Source: Hymenobacter sp. 5317J-9 | Lineage (GTDB): Bacteria > Bacteroidota > Bacteroidia > Cytophagales > Hymenobacteraceae | Length of the DNA stretch: 64,000 nucleotides | Assembly (NCBI RefSeq): GCF_022921075.1 | Contig: NZ_CP095050.1 | Span: 2,108,001-2,172,000 of the forward strand | Direction: 5' to 3' | Part shown: in pieces, positions 26,264 to 34,898 of the stretch | Layout of the letters: each line of letters starts with the position of its first letter | How positions within the stretch are numbered: position 1 is the stretch's first letter | Made by a program: the position numbers and the translations under genes | The notes under the pieces: generated by a model | Database searches by the model: none | Seen by the model: the letters and a program-made list of their open reading frames with translations, nothing else | What the model was told of the DNA's origin: nothing

Positions 26264-26287
26264 GGGAACGTTGCCGGCAACGTTCCC
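26264..26287. promoter_or_regulatory. Perfect 24-bp palindrome upstream of the pectinesterase gene
   Basis: GGGAACGTTGCC is followed directly by its reverse complement GGCAACGTTCCC. It lies 116 bp before the pectinesterase ATG, with no loop, so it is more like a protein-binding site than a terminator. It could be an operator for a LacI/GntR-type regulator, but no regulator gene is nearby. Confidence 0.45.
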
Positions 26288-26403
26288 GCTACTATTTATT
26301 CCATTTTGCATTGTTTCTACAAGCGCGGCTTTCACCTTTAGTCGCTGGCTTACGCCGCCACGGGCGGGGTAGGCTACTGGTTTTTAACCCCACGCTGTGC
26401 CAT

Positions 26404-28977
26404 ATGAAACAACGCTTTACGCTTTTTGCCTTGTTGCTGACCGCGCTGCTCCTGCTGGCGCAAGGCGCCCAGGCCCAGGCCTTCGACCTGGTAGTGGCCA
26501 AAGACGGTTCGGGCGCTTACCGGACGGTGCAGGCCGCCATCAACGCGGCGCCCACGGGCCGCACGACGGTTTTCACCATTTTTATCAAAAACGGCAAGTA
26601 CCGGGAGAAGCTCACGGTGCCCGCCAACAAACCGTTTTTGCAATTCGTCGGGGAGAGCGTGGCGGGCACCGTGCTGACCTGGAACGACGCCAACACGCCG
26701 TCGTTTCCGGGCAACTCGGCCAGCGTTATTATCAATGCTTCCGATATCAGCGCGCTGAATATCACCTTTGAAAACTCGTATGGCGACGCGCCGCAGGGCC
26801 TGGCCATGTACATCACCGGCGACCGGGTGGCGTTTAAAAACTGCCGTTTCCTGGGCGGGCAGGACACCATGCAGCTCAACTCGCAGGCCGGCAACCGCAG
26901 CTATTTCAAAGAATGCTACATCGATGGCGTGGTGGATTTCATCTTTGGCGCGGGCCGGGGGCTGTTCGAAAACTGCATCATTTACCCGCGCACCCGGCGC
27001 GACGGTGGCAGCGGCGGCTACATCACCGCCGCCAATACGCAGCCCGGCCAGGCTTATGGGTTTGTGTTTCGCAATTGTGTCATTCCCGAAAACCGGGGCA
27101 CCACTACCTACACCCTGGGCCGGCCTTGGCAAAACGATTTGGGCTCGACGCCAACCGACCGCTCGGCCTCCCGCGTGGTGTGGCTGAACACCACCATGGG
27201 CAATTCCATTAAGCCCGCAGGTTGGCAGGTATGGGACGCGGGCACGGTGACCAGCGTCATTCAGTACGCCGAATACAAAAGCCGCGATTTCAGCGGCAAT
27301 CTGGTGAATGTCAGCCAGCGCGTGCCGTGGTCTTTTCAGCTCGCCGACGCTGACACGGTGAACTACACCCGCGCCGCCGTGCTGGGCAACTGGGACCCCT
27401 GCACCGTACTGCCCAATTTCTGCGGGCACCAGGACCCGGCCATTGCGGTGTCGAATTTCTGGGCGGTGAAAGGCAGCGGTACGGCGCCCTCGGCCCTGAC
27501 CTGGAACAGCAGCTGGCTCATTGCGGGCGTGCAGTACCAGCTGTTTCGCAGCACGGCGCGCCGCGGCACGTACACGCAGCTTTACAGTACCACCTCGGCG
27601 GTGGCCGCCAACATCAATTTCGGCACCACGGACCCCATTCCGGCGCCGGGCACCTCGTATTACTACTACCTGCGAGCCTCGAAAGCCGGGCTGGCCACGC
27701 ACGTCACCGATACGCTGGAAATTTCGAGCACACCCACCGTTTTTACCTCGGGTACGCTGCAAGCCTTTTTGCAGGGCGGCGCTACGCCCTCGGCCATGCA
27801 AAACCTGCTGGTGAGCGCCGAAAACCTAACGGGCGCCGTCACAGTGACGCCGCCGGCCGGCTTTGAAGTCTCGACCAACGGTGGCTCGACCTGGTTTGGC
27901 AACGCCGCACCGCTGACTTTGCCCCAAAGCAGCGCCGGCGCCGTGGCCAGCACCACCCTCAGCGTGCGCCTCAATGCGGGGGCCGTGGGCACCTACGCCG
28001 GCAACCTGACGCTGGCCAGCGCCGGGGCCGTGACGGTAAATGTGCCGGTTTCGGGGCTGAAGCAGGCGGCAGCTTTGCCGCAGTCGGTGGTGCTGCAGTG
28101 GTGGCCCATGGCGCGTAGTAGCCAGGATAGCGCCGCCGTGCGCGTGGCCGCGCTGCAAGCCAGCACGCCCACGCTGCGCAAGCTGGTGGTGTCGAGCGGC
28201 TCGGCCGCGGCCACCATTCCACCGTATTCGCGCACCTACGGGCAGGCCTTTGCACCTGTGGCCGATGGCGCCTGGACCACCGCCCTGGGCGGCCCCGGCG
28301 GCAACCTGAACCGGACGTACTACGAGCAATTCACCGTGGGCCCGAGCGGCAGCGCGGCCGTGCGGCTCGATTCGTTGGTGTTCAACGCCTACGTCACCGG
28401 CTCGGTGAGCAATACCAAGCTGGCTGTGGTGTGGTCACGCAGCGGTTTCACCACCGACTCGGCCGATGTGAGCGGGGGCAAAGGGCCCGGCGGCCTTCTG
28501 CTCAGCTCGGCCAATGGCGGGTTTTCTACGCCTATTCTCACCACCAATGCCAGCAGCACCTACCGCTTGGCCTTTGCCGGAGCCACGGGCCTCACCCTGG
28601 CGGCCGGACAGCGCCTCACGTTCCGGGTGTATTTCAGCTGCGGCTCCACCACCGTCACCACTCGTTTCGCCACTCTGAAAAACGTGCAGGTGAAAGGCGA
28701 AGCCAATGTGGTTAGTGGCACGCGCTGGGCGGCTACGCATGTGCTGCAACTCTATCCTAACCCTGCCACATCTGAGTGCTTGGTGCGGCACCCGGCCGCT
28801 ACCCGTGAGGCCCGTGTTGCGGTGTATTCGCTGCTCGGGCAGCAGGTGGCGCAGGTGACCTGCGGCGCGGGCACCCAACAAACGGCACTGAACCTCAACA
28901 TTCTTGCGCCCGGCTACTACGTGGTGCGCTACTCCAGCGGGGCCGAGCAGTTTACGGTGCCGCTGCACAAGGAGTAG
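26404..28977 (+). CDS. Secreted pectinesterase (CE8) with T9SS sorting domain
   Basis: The 857-residue product has a signal peptide (cut near AQAQA). The CE8 pectin methylesterase domain (about 27-340) has Q153/D154 in LGGQDTMQ, D178 in YIDGVVDFIFGAG and R240/W242 in TLGRPWQND, so its active site is intact. It removes methyl esters from pectin outside the cell. A fibronectin-like stretch and another beta domain follow, then a C-terminal T9SS sorting domain (LQLYPNPATSECLVRHP, then APGYYVVRYSSG). ATG 26404 gives a good signal peptide; the earlier ATG at 26260 overlaps a palindrome. A strong terminator ends the unit. Confidence 0.93.
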   Translation: MKQRFTLFALLLTALLLLAQGAQAQAFDLVVAKDGSGAYRTVQAAINAAPTGRTTVFTIFIKNGKYREKLTVPANKPFLQFVGESVAGTVLTWNDANTPSFPGNSASVIINASDISALNITFENSYGDAPQGLAMYITGDRVAFKNCRFLGGQDTMQLNSQAGNRSYFKECYIDGVVDFIFGAGRGLFENCIIYPRTRRDGGSGGYITAANTQPGQAYGFVFRNCVIPENRGTTTYTLGRPWQNDLGSTPTDRSASRVVWLNTTMGNSIKPAGWQVWDAGTVTSVIQYAEYKSRDFSGNLVNVSQRVPWSFQLADADTVNYTRAAVLGNWDPCTVLPNFCGHQDPAIAVSNFWAVKGSGTAPSALTWNSSWLIAGVQYQLFRSTARRGTYTQLYSTTSAVAANINFGTTDPIPAPGTSYYYYLRASKAGLATHVTDTLEISSTPTVFTSGTLQAFLQGGATPSAMQNLLVSAENLTGAVTVTPPAGFEVSTNGGSTWFGNAAPLTLPQSSAGAVASTTLSVRLNAGAVGTYAGNLTLASAGAVTVNVPVSGLKQAAALPQSVVLQWWPMARSSQDSAAVRVAALQASTPTLRKLVVSSGSAAATIPPYSRTYGQAFAPVADGAWTTALGGPGGNLNRTYYEQFTVGPSGSAAVRLDSLVFNAYVTGSVSNTKLAVVWSRSGFTTDSADVSGGKGPGGLLLSSANGGFSTPILTTNASSTYRLAFAGATGLTLAAGQRLTFRVYFSCGSTTVTTRFATLKNVQVKGEANVVSGTRWAATHVLQLYPNPATSECLVRHPAATREARVAVYSLLGQQVAQVTCGAGTQQTALNLNILAPGYYVVRYSSGAEQFTVPLHKE

Positions 28978-28992
28978 CCGATTGAACAGGCA

Positions 28993-29030
28993 AAAAAAGA
29001 GGCAAGGCCATGCGGCCTTGCCTCCTTTTT
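28993..29030 (+). terminator. Rho-independent terminator
   Basis: GAGGCAAGGCC and GGCCTTGCCTC form an 11-bp perfect stem with an ATGC loop, followed by a CTTTTT run, just after the pectinesterase gene. Confidence 0.9.
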
Positions 29031-29058
29031 GAAAGGTAATTGGAATTGCCTGAACGGT

Positions 29059-29166
29059 GTAGAAACGCAATATTTTGCGTCTCGTCGTTGAAAGGTGACG
29101 CCTGCTTCGTGCGGACGGCACAGTTCTGGTCGTTCAACGACGAGACGCAAAATATTGCGTCTCTAC
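29059..29166. repeat. Family B palindromic repeat, copy B1
   Basis: The left arm starts GTAGAAACGCAATATTTTGC and the right arm ends ATATTGCGTCTCTAC; arms of about 34 nt surround a 40-nt centre. It sits between convergent pectinesterase and ABC-F genes. Confidence 0.93.
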
Positions 29167-29187
29167 CGCAGACGTTGCTTTAGGAGT

Positions 29188-31104
29188 CTACCCCAGCTCC
29201 GCCAGCTCCAACCAGCGCAGTTCCTTTTCCTCCAGCTCCGCATTCAGGGCCGATAGCCGCGCGCCCCAGGCCGCGAAATCCTGCGGGCTACCCGCGCCGC
29301 CGTTCAGCTTGGCGGTGATGTCTTGCTTCTCGGTTTCCAAAGTCGCCATGGCTTTTTCAAGCTGCTCGTACTCCTTTTTCTCGGCGAAGGTGGCGCGGCG
29401 CTTTTGGGGCGACGGGGCGACGGCCGTGCTCACGGCGGCGGGCGCGGCCAGCTTGGCGGCGGCGCGGGCGGCTTTGGCGGCCTTTTCTTCTTCAATTAAA
29501 GCAGCTTCGGCTTCGCGCTCTTCGAGGTACTCGCGGTAGTCGGTGTAGTTGCCGGGGAAGTTGAGGACGGCGCCGCCGGGCTCGAGCACGAAGAGGTGCT
29601 CGGCGAGGTGGTCGAGGAAGTACCGGTCGTGACTCACGATGAGCAGGCAGCCGGTGAAGTGCAGCAGGAAGTCTTCCAGGATGTTGAGCGTGGCCAGGTC
29701 CAGGTCGTTGGTCGGCTCGTCGAGAATGAGGAAGTTGGGGTTTTTGATGAGGACGCGCAGCAGTTGCAGGCGGCGCTTTTCGCCGCCGCTCAGCTTGCTC
29801 ACCAGCGTGTACTGCTGGGCGGGCGGGAACAGGAACAGGTTGAGGAACTGGCTGGCGGTGAGCACGTCGCCGTTGGCGAGCTCCACCACTTCGGCCACTT
29901 CCTTCACGATGTCGATGACGCGCTGCGAGGGGTCGAATTCCAGCTCGGTCTGGGTGTAGTAGCCGAACACGGTGTTGGTGCCCACGTCGATGGTGCCGCT
30001 GTCGGGCTTGAGCTTGCCGGTGAGCATGTTGAGCAGCGTAGATTTGCCCGCGCCGTTGGGACCGACGAGGCCGATGCGGTCCTTCTTTTTGAAGACGTAG
30101 CTGAAATCATCCAACACCACGTTATCACCGAACGCCTTGTTCAGGTGGTCGGCTTCGATGATTTTGCCGCCCTGGCGGGTGGTTTTCACGCTCAACTCAA
30201 TCTGCTGCTTGTTGAGGTTGGTGCTGGCCTTTTCCTTGGTGACGTAGAAGGCGTCGATGCGGGCTTTTTGCTTGGTGCCGCGGGCCTGGGGCATGCGGCG
30301 CATCCATTCCAGCTCCTTTTTGAAGAGCTGGCGGGCCTTCTCCACTTCCACGGTTTCGCGCATTTCGCGGTCGGCCTTTTTCTCCACGAAATAGGCGTAG
30401 TTGCCCTGGTAGCGGTACACCTGGCCCTTGTCGAGCTCCACGATTTCGTTGGCCACTTTGTCGAGGAAGTACCGGTCGTGGGTCACCATCAGCAGGGTGA
30501 GGCTGGGCGAGTTCAGGCGGTTTTCGAGCCACTCGATGGTGGCTAGGTCGAGGTGGTTGGTGGGCTCGTCGAGGAGCAGCACGTCGGGCTCTTCGATGAG
30601 GACGCGGGCCAGGGCCACGCGCTTGCGCTGCCCGCCCGAGAGCTGGCTCACGTTGCGGGTGAGCAGCTCGCCGAGGATGCCGAGCTTGCCCAGAATCTGC
30701 TGCACCTGGGCTTCGTAGTCCCAGGCGTTGAGGGCGTCCATGCGTTCGAGCACGCGCTGGAGGTCGTCGGGCTTGTGGTTGGGGTCGTTCACGACATGCT
30801 CGTACTCCTGGATGGCGCGGAGCGTGTCGTTCTGGCTGGCGAAGATGGTGGCCTCCACGCTCAGGCTTTCGTCGAACACGGGGTTCTGGCCCAGGTAGGT
30901 GACGCGGATGCCCTTGCGCACGCTCACCGAGCCGGTGTCGGGGGCTTCGAGGCCGGCCAGCACCTTCATGAGGGTGGTTTTGCCGGTGCCGTTGATGCCT
31001 ACAAAGGCCACGCGCTGGCCTTGGTTGAGGCCGAAGTTGAGGTCTTTAAACAGCCAGCGGTCGGCGTAATTCTTCGAGATGTTCTCGGCGGATAACAGGT
31101 TCAT
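29188..31104 (-). CDS. ABC-F family ATPase (Uup-like)
   Basis: This 638-residue protein has two fused ABC ATPase domains and no membrane helices, as in ABC-F factors that act on ribosomes. Domain 1 has Walker A GINGTGKTT (36-44), signature LSGGQRKR and Walker B LLLDEPTNHLDL. Domain 2 has GPNGAGKST, LSGGEKRR and LILDEPTNDLDL. The linker (about 240-320) is basic and helical, and an Ala-rich C-terminal coiled coil (EEEKAAKAARAAAKLA, EKKEYEQLEKAMATLE) resembles Uup. ATG 31104 gives a short leader after a TACCTTTG box, better than the upstream in-frame start at 31149. Confidence 0.95.
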   Translation of the reverse strand: MNLLSAENISKNYADRWLFKDLNFGLNQGQRVAFVGINGTGKTTLMKVLAGLEAPDTGSVSVRKGIRVTYLGQNPVFDESLSVEATIFASQNDTLRAIQEYEHVVNDPNHKPDDLQRVLERMDALNAWDYEAQVQQILGKLGILGELLTRNVSQLSGGQRKRVALARVLIEEPDVLLLDEPTNHLDLATIEWLENRLNSPSLTLLMVTHDRYFLDKVANEIVELDKGQVYRYQGNYAYFVEKKADREMRETVEVEKARQLFKKELEWMRRMPQARGTKQKARIDAFYVTKEKASTNLNKQQIELSVKTTRQGGKIIEADHLNKAFGDNVVLDDFSYVFKKKDRIGLVGPNGAGKSTLLNMLTGKLKPDSGTIDVGTNTVFGYYTQTELEFDPSQRVIDIVKEVAEVVELANGDVLTASQFLNLFLFPPAQQYTLVSKLSGGEKRRLQLLRVLIKNPNFLILDEPTNDLDLATLNILEDFLLHFTGCLLIVSHDRYFLDHLAEHLFVLEPGGAVLNFPGNYTDYREYLEEREAEAALIEEEKAAKAARAAAKLAAPAAVSTAVAPSPQKRRATFAEKKEYEQLEKAMATLETEKQDITAKLNGGAGSPQDFAAWGARLSALNAELEEKELRWLELAELG

Positions 31105-31110
31105 AGGCCG

Positions 31111-31118
31111 CAAAGGTA
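31111..31118 (-). promoter_or_regulatory. Candidate -7 promoter box (TACCTTTG) for the ABC-F gene
   Basis: TACCTTTG on the minus strand ends 6 bp before ATG 31104, implying a nearly leaderless transcript. Confidence 0.5.
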
Positions 31119-31236
31119 CGGCCGGGGCGGGCGGGGTGGGGAGGTTCAAGTAAGTGTCTTACTGGATTGCGTCTATCAAGCGCTATAAGTTTTCAATGTA
31201 GCTTGCTTTGCAGTTCTACCTTACCCTTTGCAAAAC

Positions 31237-31788
31237 ATGTCAACTAATAAAACACGATACCCAATCGCAATAAAATTACGATATAGCCTGATGCGCTTCA
31301 GCGTACTACTCCTTATTCTGTGGGGTTCACTACCAACCAGTACATGGGCACAAGACGCGCCATCCTATAACATGCGATTCGTAACAGCGAATGTCATTGA
31401 TACAGTAGATGGCAAAGACGTTATTGTTTTCTTTCATGTGTCAGCGGCTAAAGCAAAGGATTTTCCGCCAGTCGTAAGCATGCGGGTAATGTATAGTGTT
31501 GATGGTAGTGAAGTCACGAAAGCAAGTATAGGTCGAACCGACAACGTATCTATAATTGCATTTGATAGAGGAATTGAAGGGAAGAGTAAACTCGGCTATA
31601 GCCTTGTAAAGGACAAGGTTGATTTGAATGATAAAGCGGATTTCATGCTGCTTGCAATCTTCTTCAAGGATTTAACAAGGAAGCCAATTTCTGACATGGC
31701 CATTACTTATGGCCTGTGGGAGAAAAGGAACACAGAAGTTCGTGTCGAGAAGGAATATAAATTCCATGTCGAAAACTACGTGCCGTAA
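31237..31788 (+). CDS. Exported protein of unknown function, low-GC
   Basis: The 183-residue product has an N-terminal signal (about 20-38, RFSVLLLILWGSLPTSTWAQ) and a beta-sandwich-like mature part (YNMRFVTANVIDTVDGKDVI, later RKPISDMAITYGLWEKRN). Codon use is clearly more AT-rich than its neighbours, which suggests recent transfer or relaxed selection. No family is recognised. The start is ATG 31237; a TTG three codons upstream is possible. It is isolated: the next gene faces the other way. Confidence 0.65.
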   Translation: MSTNKTRYPIAIKLRYSLMRFSVLLLILWGSLPTSTWAQDAPSYNMRFVTANVIDTVDGKDVIVFFHVSAAKAKDFPPVVSMRVMYSVDGSEVTKASIGRTDNVSIIAFDRGIEGKSKLGYSLVKDKVDLNDKADFMLLAIFFKDLTRKPISDMAITYGLWEKRNTEVRVEKEYKFHVENYVP

Positions 31789-31863
31789 CTGAGGTGCCTT
31801 AAGCCCCTTCAGCGGCGGCCGACACGCCCCGTCGCGGCGGGGGGGGGGAGGTTTTAAACTGCA

Positions 31864-31897
31864 AAAGGCCCGTTTACCGGTTGGCAAACGGGCCTTT
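31864..31897. terminator. Bidirectional terminator-like hairpin
   Basis: AAAGGCCCGTTT pairs perfectly with AAACGGGCCTTT around a 10-nt loop, between convergent genes. A run of ten G lies just upstream at 31839-31848. Confidence 0.75.
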
Positions 31898-31918
31898 GCG
31901 TTGATTGTATCAGTAGGA

Positions 31919-32026
31919 GTAGAGACGCAATATTTTGCGTCTCGTCGTTGAACGGTAACGTTCGGACGAGACCCGAACAAAACCCTAACGGCGCGGCCGC
32001 CGAGACGCAAAATGTTGCGTCTCTAC
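31919..32026. repeat. Family B palindromic repeat, copy B2
   Basis: Arms start GTAGAGACGCAATATTTTGC and end ATGTTGCGTCTCTAC. The right arm reaches into the S9 peptidase gene: its CTA (32023-32025) is that gene's TAG stop. Confidence 0.92.
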
Positions 32027-34851
32027 ATCCCGGTGCCTTTCGCCGGTTCCAGGCCCCAATTCCTTCCCTTCTCCACGGCGGGCACGCCGCGCTCCAGCCA
32101 CACGGGCGCGGGCGCGCCTTTCAGGTAGTGGTCGAAGAACTGCAGCTCGCGGATGGAAATGTCCTTGCGGTTTTCGCGCTTCACCAGGTTGTGGGCCTCG
32201 CCGTTGTATTGGAGCAGCCACACGGGCTTGCCCAGGCGGCGCAGGTCCGTAAACATCTCAATGCCCTGGTACCACGGCACGGCCCCGTCGGCGTCGTTGG
32301 CCATGATGACCACCGGCGTCTGCACCTTGGGCAGCGAGAACAGCGGCGAGTTGCGGATATAGGCGTCCGTCTTTTCCCAGAGCGTGCCGCCGATGCGGCT
32401 TTGGGTGCGCTCGTACTGGAACTGCCGGCTCACCCCCGATTCCCAGCGGATGCCACCGTAGGCCGAGGTCATGTTCACGACGGGCGCGCCGGCCCAGGCG
32501 GCGGCGTACAGGTTGGTTTGGGTGATGAGATAGGCCACCTGGTAGCCGCCCCAGCTCTGGCCCTGAATGCCGAGGTGGGCACCGTCGACCCACGGGTTTT
32601 TCTTCAGCGCTTCCACGCCCGAGTTCACGTACTCCACGGCCGAGGGGCCGGGCTCGCCCACGGTGTAGCTGATGTCGGGCGTGAAGACGAGGTAGCCGTT
32701 GCTGGCAAACATGGCAATGTCGAGGCGCGAGGGCGTGGGGGCCGGGGCCTGGTAGCGGTAGATGCCGTCGGAGAGCTTCTCGTAGAAGTACGAAATCAGG
32801 GGGTACTTCTTCGCGGGGTCGAAGTTTTCGGGCTTGTAGAGCACGCCGGTGGCCTTGTGGCCCTGGGGCGTGGTCCAGTGCACCAGCTCGGCCGTAAACC
32901 AGTTGTAGTCCTGTTGCTGGGCGTTGATGGCGCTCAGCTTGGTCTCTTTGCGCAGGTCGGTGCTCACGTACACGTCGGCCGGCTGGCTCACGCCCGACTT
33001 GGTGTAGAGCAGCGTGCCGGCGTTTTTGGCCTGCATCAGGGGCGAGTAGCTCACCGGTCCCATGGTTACAAACTGCGGCGCTTTGGTACTGGCAATCGCC
33101 TTGCGGTAGTAGCCCCACTGCTTGGTGTCATTGTTTTGAGCCAGCAGCAGCAGCTCGTCTTTGGGCTCGATGAACTTCTTTTTCTCCACCGGAATGCGGT
33201 AGCGGAACGTGAGCTTGCCGGCGCGGCCCATGCCGTTGGTGAAATTGACGGCGGCCCCGGTTTGGGGGGTGATTTTCCAGATGTCGTACCGGTCGTAAAG
33301 CAGCACGGCCTCGTCGTTTTTGGTCCAGGCGGCCACGCCGTAGGCTTCGGGGTCGGTGGGCGAGTCGTTTTCTTCGTCGGTGAAGGAAACGGGGAGCTTG
33401 CCGGTCAGATTAGTGGTTTTGCGGGTGGCCGCCGCAAAGGAAAACCACGCCTTGGCCGCGTCGTCGTACCACAGGGCGCACTCGCCGTTGGGCGAAAGCT
33501 GAAAGCGGCTTTTAATGGCCTGCGGGTTGATGGCAATGCGCTCGCCGGTTGTAGTAGACACCAGAAACGCCTGCCGGCGCGCGGCGCCTTCCCACTGGGC
33601 CGCAATGCGCTTGGCCGTATCGGTGAGGGCCAGCACGTACTCGGCGTTGTTGTTTTCGGCAAGGAAGGACTCGCGCAGGTACTCGTCTTCGAGCTGCAGG
33701 AACCGGTTGCCTTTTCGGGGGTAGATGACGGCCAGGTAGTTGCGCTGCAGCTCCTTTTTCAGGTTCTTGAGCTGCGTGGGCTGCAGGTAGTCGTCCTTGT
33801 AGTTCCAGATGTCGAGCTTGGCGGTTTCAAATTCCACGATGGTCGTATCCTGCGGAATAGGGTCGGGCGCGGTGCCAAAAAACAGCTTCTCCCCGTTGTC
33901 GCTGAACACGATTTTGCCAAAGCCGCTCGGCGACCAGCCCGGCTTCAGCACCTGGGCGCCCGGCGCCAGCAGCACCCGGGCACTGTCGGCGCCCAGGGGG
34001 GAATAGTACAGGCTGAACGGCTTCGACAGCGCTTTTTCCGGGTATTTCTCGGCCGTGAAGGCCAGTTGCTTGCCCGCGTCATCGAAAGCAATGTTCTTGT
34101 AAGTGCCCTTGCCGGAGGTGGCTTTTTTCAGGCGGCCCGCGGCCACGTCGTAGCGAAAGAGGCCCGATGCCACGGTCTTGCTGTTCTTGGGCGCCGCCAC
34201 GGCAAACGCCACCTGGTTGCCCGGCTTGCTCACCTGGTAATCGGTGACGGACGCAAACTCCCGGATAGCCCCGCTGGGCAGGCTCACCACCGTGAGGGTA
34301 GCGCCCGCCTGCTTGGTTTCGAGCAGGTTATCGGTGATTTTCTTCAAGGTGTCGGCCGGGGCTTTCTTGCCGGCATCCTTCACCGACGCTTTGGTGGCCA
34401 GAAAGGCCAGCACCGACGCCTTCTCCGCCAGCTGGAAGCCCTTCACGTTGGCGTATTTGGTGAGCTTGCCGGTTTCTAGGGAGTAGATGCCCAGCGAGTC
34501 CTTGGGCATGTCCTCGGGCTTTTTCTTCTTGATTTTGGCCTGCCGCACGTCGGCATAGGGCGGCTTGATGGCAAACACCACAAACCGGGAATCGGCGCTG
34601 AACACGGCCGAGTCGCCGCGGGGTATCTGCTGCAGCAGGCGGTTGCCGGCCGTTTTGAGGTAGAGCGTGCCGTCGCCCTGCTGGGGCTTCACCTGGTACA
34701 GCACAAACTTGCCGTTGTTGCTGATTTTGGGGTTGACGACGCTTTCCCACCGGTCGTAAACGGTGTGGTCGAGCGGCTTTTTGGGGGCCTGCTGGGCCAG
34801 CGCGGGCAGCTGGCAAACCAGCGCGGCAGCTAATAGAATGGACTTGGGCAT
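32023..34851 (-). CDS. S9 family serine peptidase (prolyl oligopeptidase type)
   Basis: From ATG 34851 the product is 942 residues with a signal peptide (MPKSILLAAALVCQLPALAQ), so it acts in the periplasm. The long N-terminal half is a beta-propeller-like region. The C-terminal alpha/beta hydrolase has nucleophile S766 in GQSWGGYQ, an acid near D855 (NDADGAVPW) and H887 in GEAHNL. It should trim oligopeptides, often after Pro or Ala. A longer frame to 35049 runs into the YbbP-like gene and is rejected. The stop codon is supplied by repeat B2. Confidence 0.93.
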   Translation of the reverse strand: MPKSILLAAALVCQLPALAQQAPKKPLDHTVYDRWESVVNPKISNNGKFVLYQVKPQQGDGTLYLKTAGNRLLQQIPRGDSAVFSADSRFVVFAIKPPYADVRQAKIKKKKPEDMPKDSLGIYSLETGKLTKYANVKGFQLAEKASVLAFLATKASVKDAGKKAPADTLKKITDNLLETKQAGATLTVVSLPSGAIREFASVTDYQVSKPGNQVAFAVAAPKNSKTVASGLFRYDVAAGRLKKATSGKGTYKNIAFDDAGKQLAFTAEKYPEKALSKPFSLYYSPLGADSARVLLAPGAQVLKPGWSPSGFGKIVFSDNGEKLFFGTAPDPIPQDTTIVEFETAKLDIWNYKDDYLQPTQLKNLKKELQRNYLAVIYPRKGNRFLQLEDEYLRESFLAENNNAEYVLALTDTAKRIAAQWEGAARRQAFLVSTTTGERIAINPQAIKSRFQLSPNGECALWYDDAAKAWFSFAAATRKTTNLTGKLPVSFTDEENDSPTDPEAYGVAAWTKNDEAVLLYDRYDIWKITPQTGAAVNFTNGMGRAGKLTFRYRIPVEKKKFIEPKDELLLLAQNNDTKQWGYYRKAIASTKAPQFVTMGPVSYSPLMQAKNAGTLLYTKSGVSQPADVYVSTDLRKETKLSAINAQQQDYNWFTAELVHWTTPQGHKATGVLYKPENFDPAKKYPLISYFYEKLSDGIYRYQAPAPTPSRLDIAMFASNGYLVFTPDISYTVGEPGPSAVEYVNSGVEALKKNPWVDGAHLGIQGQSWGGYQVAYLITQTNLYAAAWAGAPVVNMTSAYGGIRWESGVSRQFQYERTQSRIGGTLWEKTDAYIRNSPLFSLPKVQTPVVIMANDADGAVPWYQGIEMFTDLRRLGKPVWLLQYNGEAHNLVKRENRKDISIRELQFFDHYLKGAPAPVWLERGVPAVEKGRNWGLEPAKGTGM

Positions 34852-34871
34852 AAATGGAAAGGGATTATTCC

Positions 34872-34879
34872 CAAATATA
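34872..34879 (-). promoter_or_regulatory. Candidate -7 promoter box (TATATTTG) for the S9 peptidase
   Basis: TATATTTG on the minus strand matches TAnnTTTG and lies 20 bp before ATG 34851, in the short gap after the YbbP-like gene. It suggests the peptidase has its own promoter. Confidence 0.5.
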
Positions 34880-34898
34880 CTTCCGCCCCCAGCCTTGC

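Noticed and set aside
29059..29166. Family B repeat as a simple rho-independent terminator
   Set aside because: It has long arms, a 40-nt centre and no T-run, and a separate strong terminator already follows the pectinesterase gene.
31948..34479. 843-residue open frame on the plus strand
   Set aside because: It is the antisense shadow of the S9 peptidase, which has a signal peptide and catalytic triad on the other strand.
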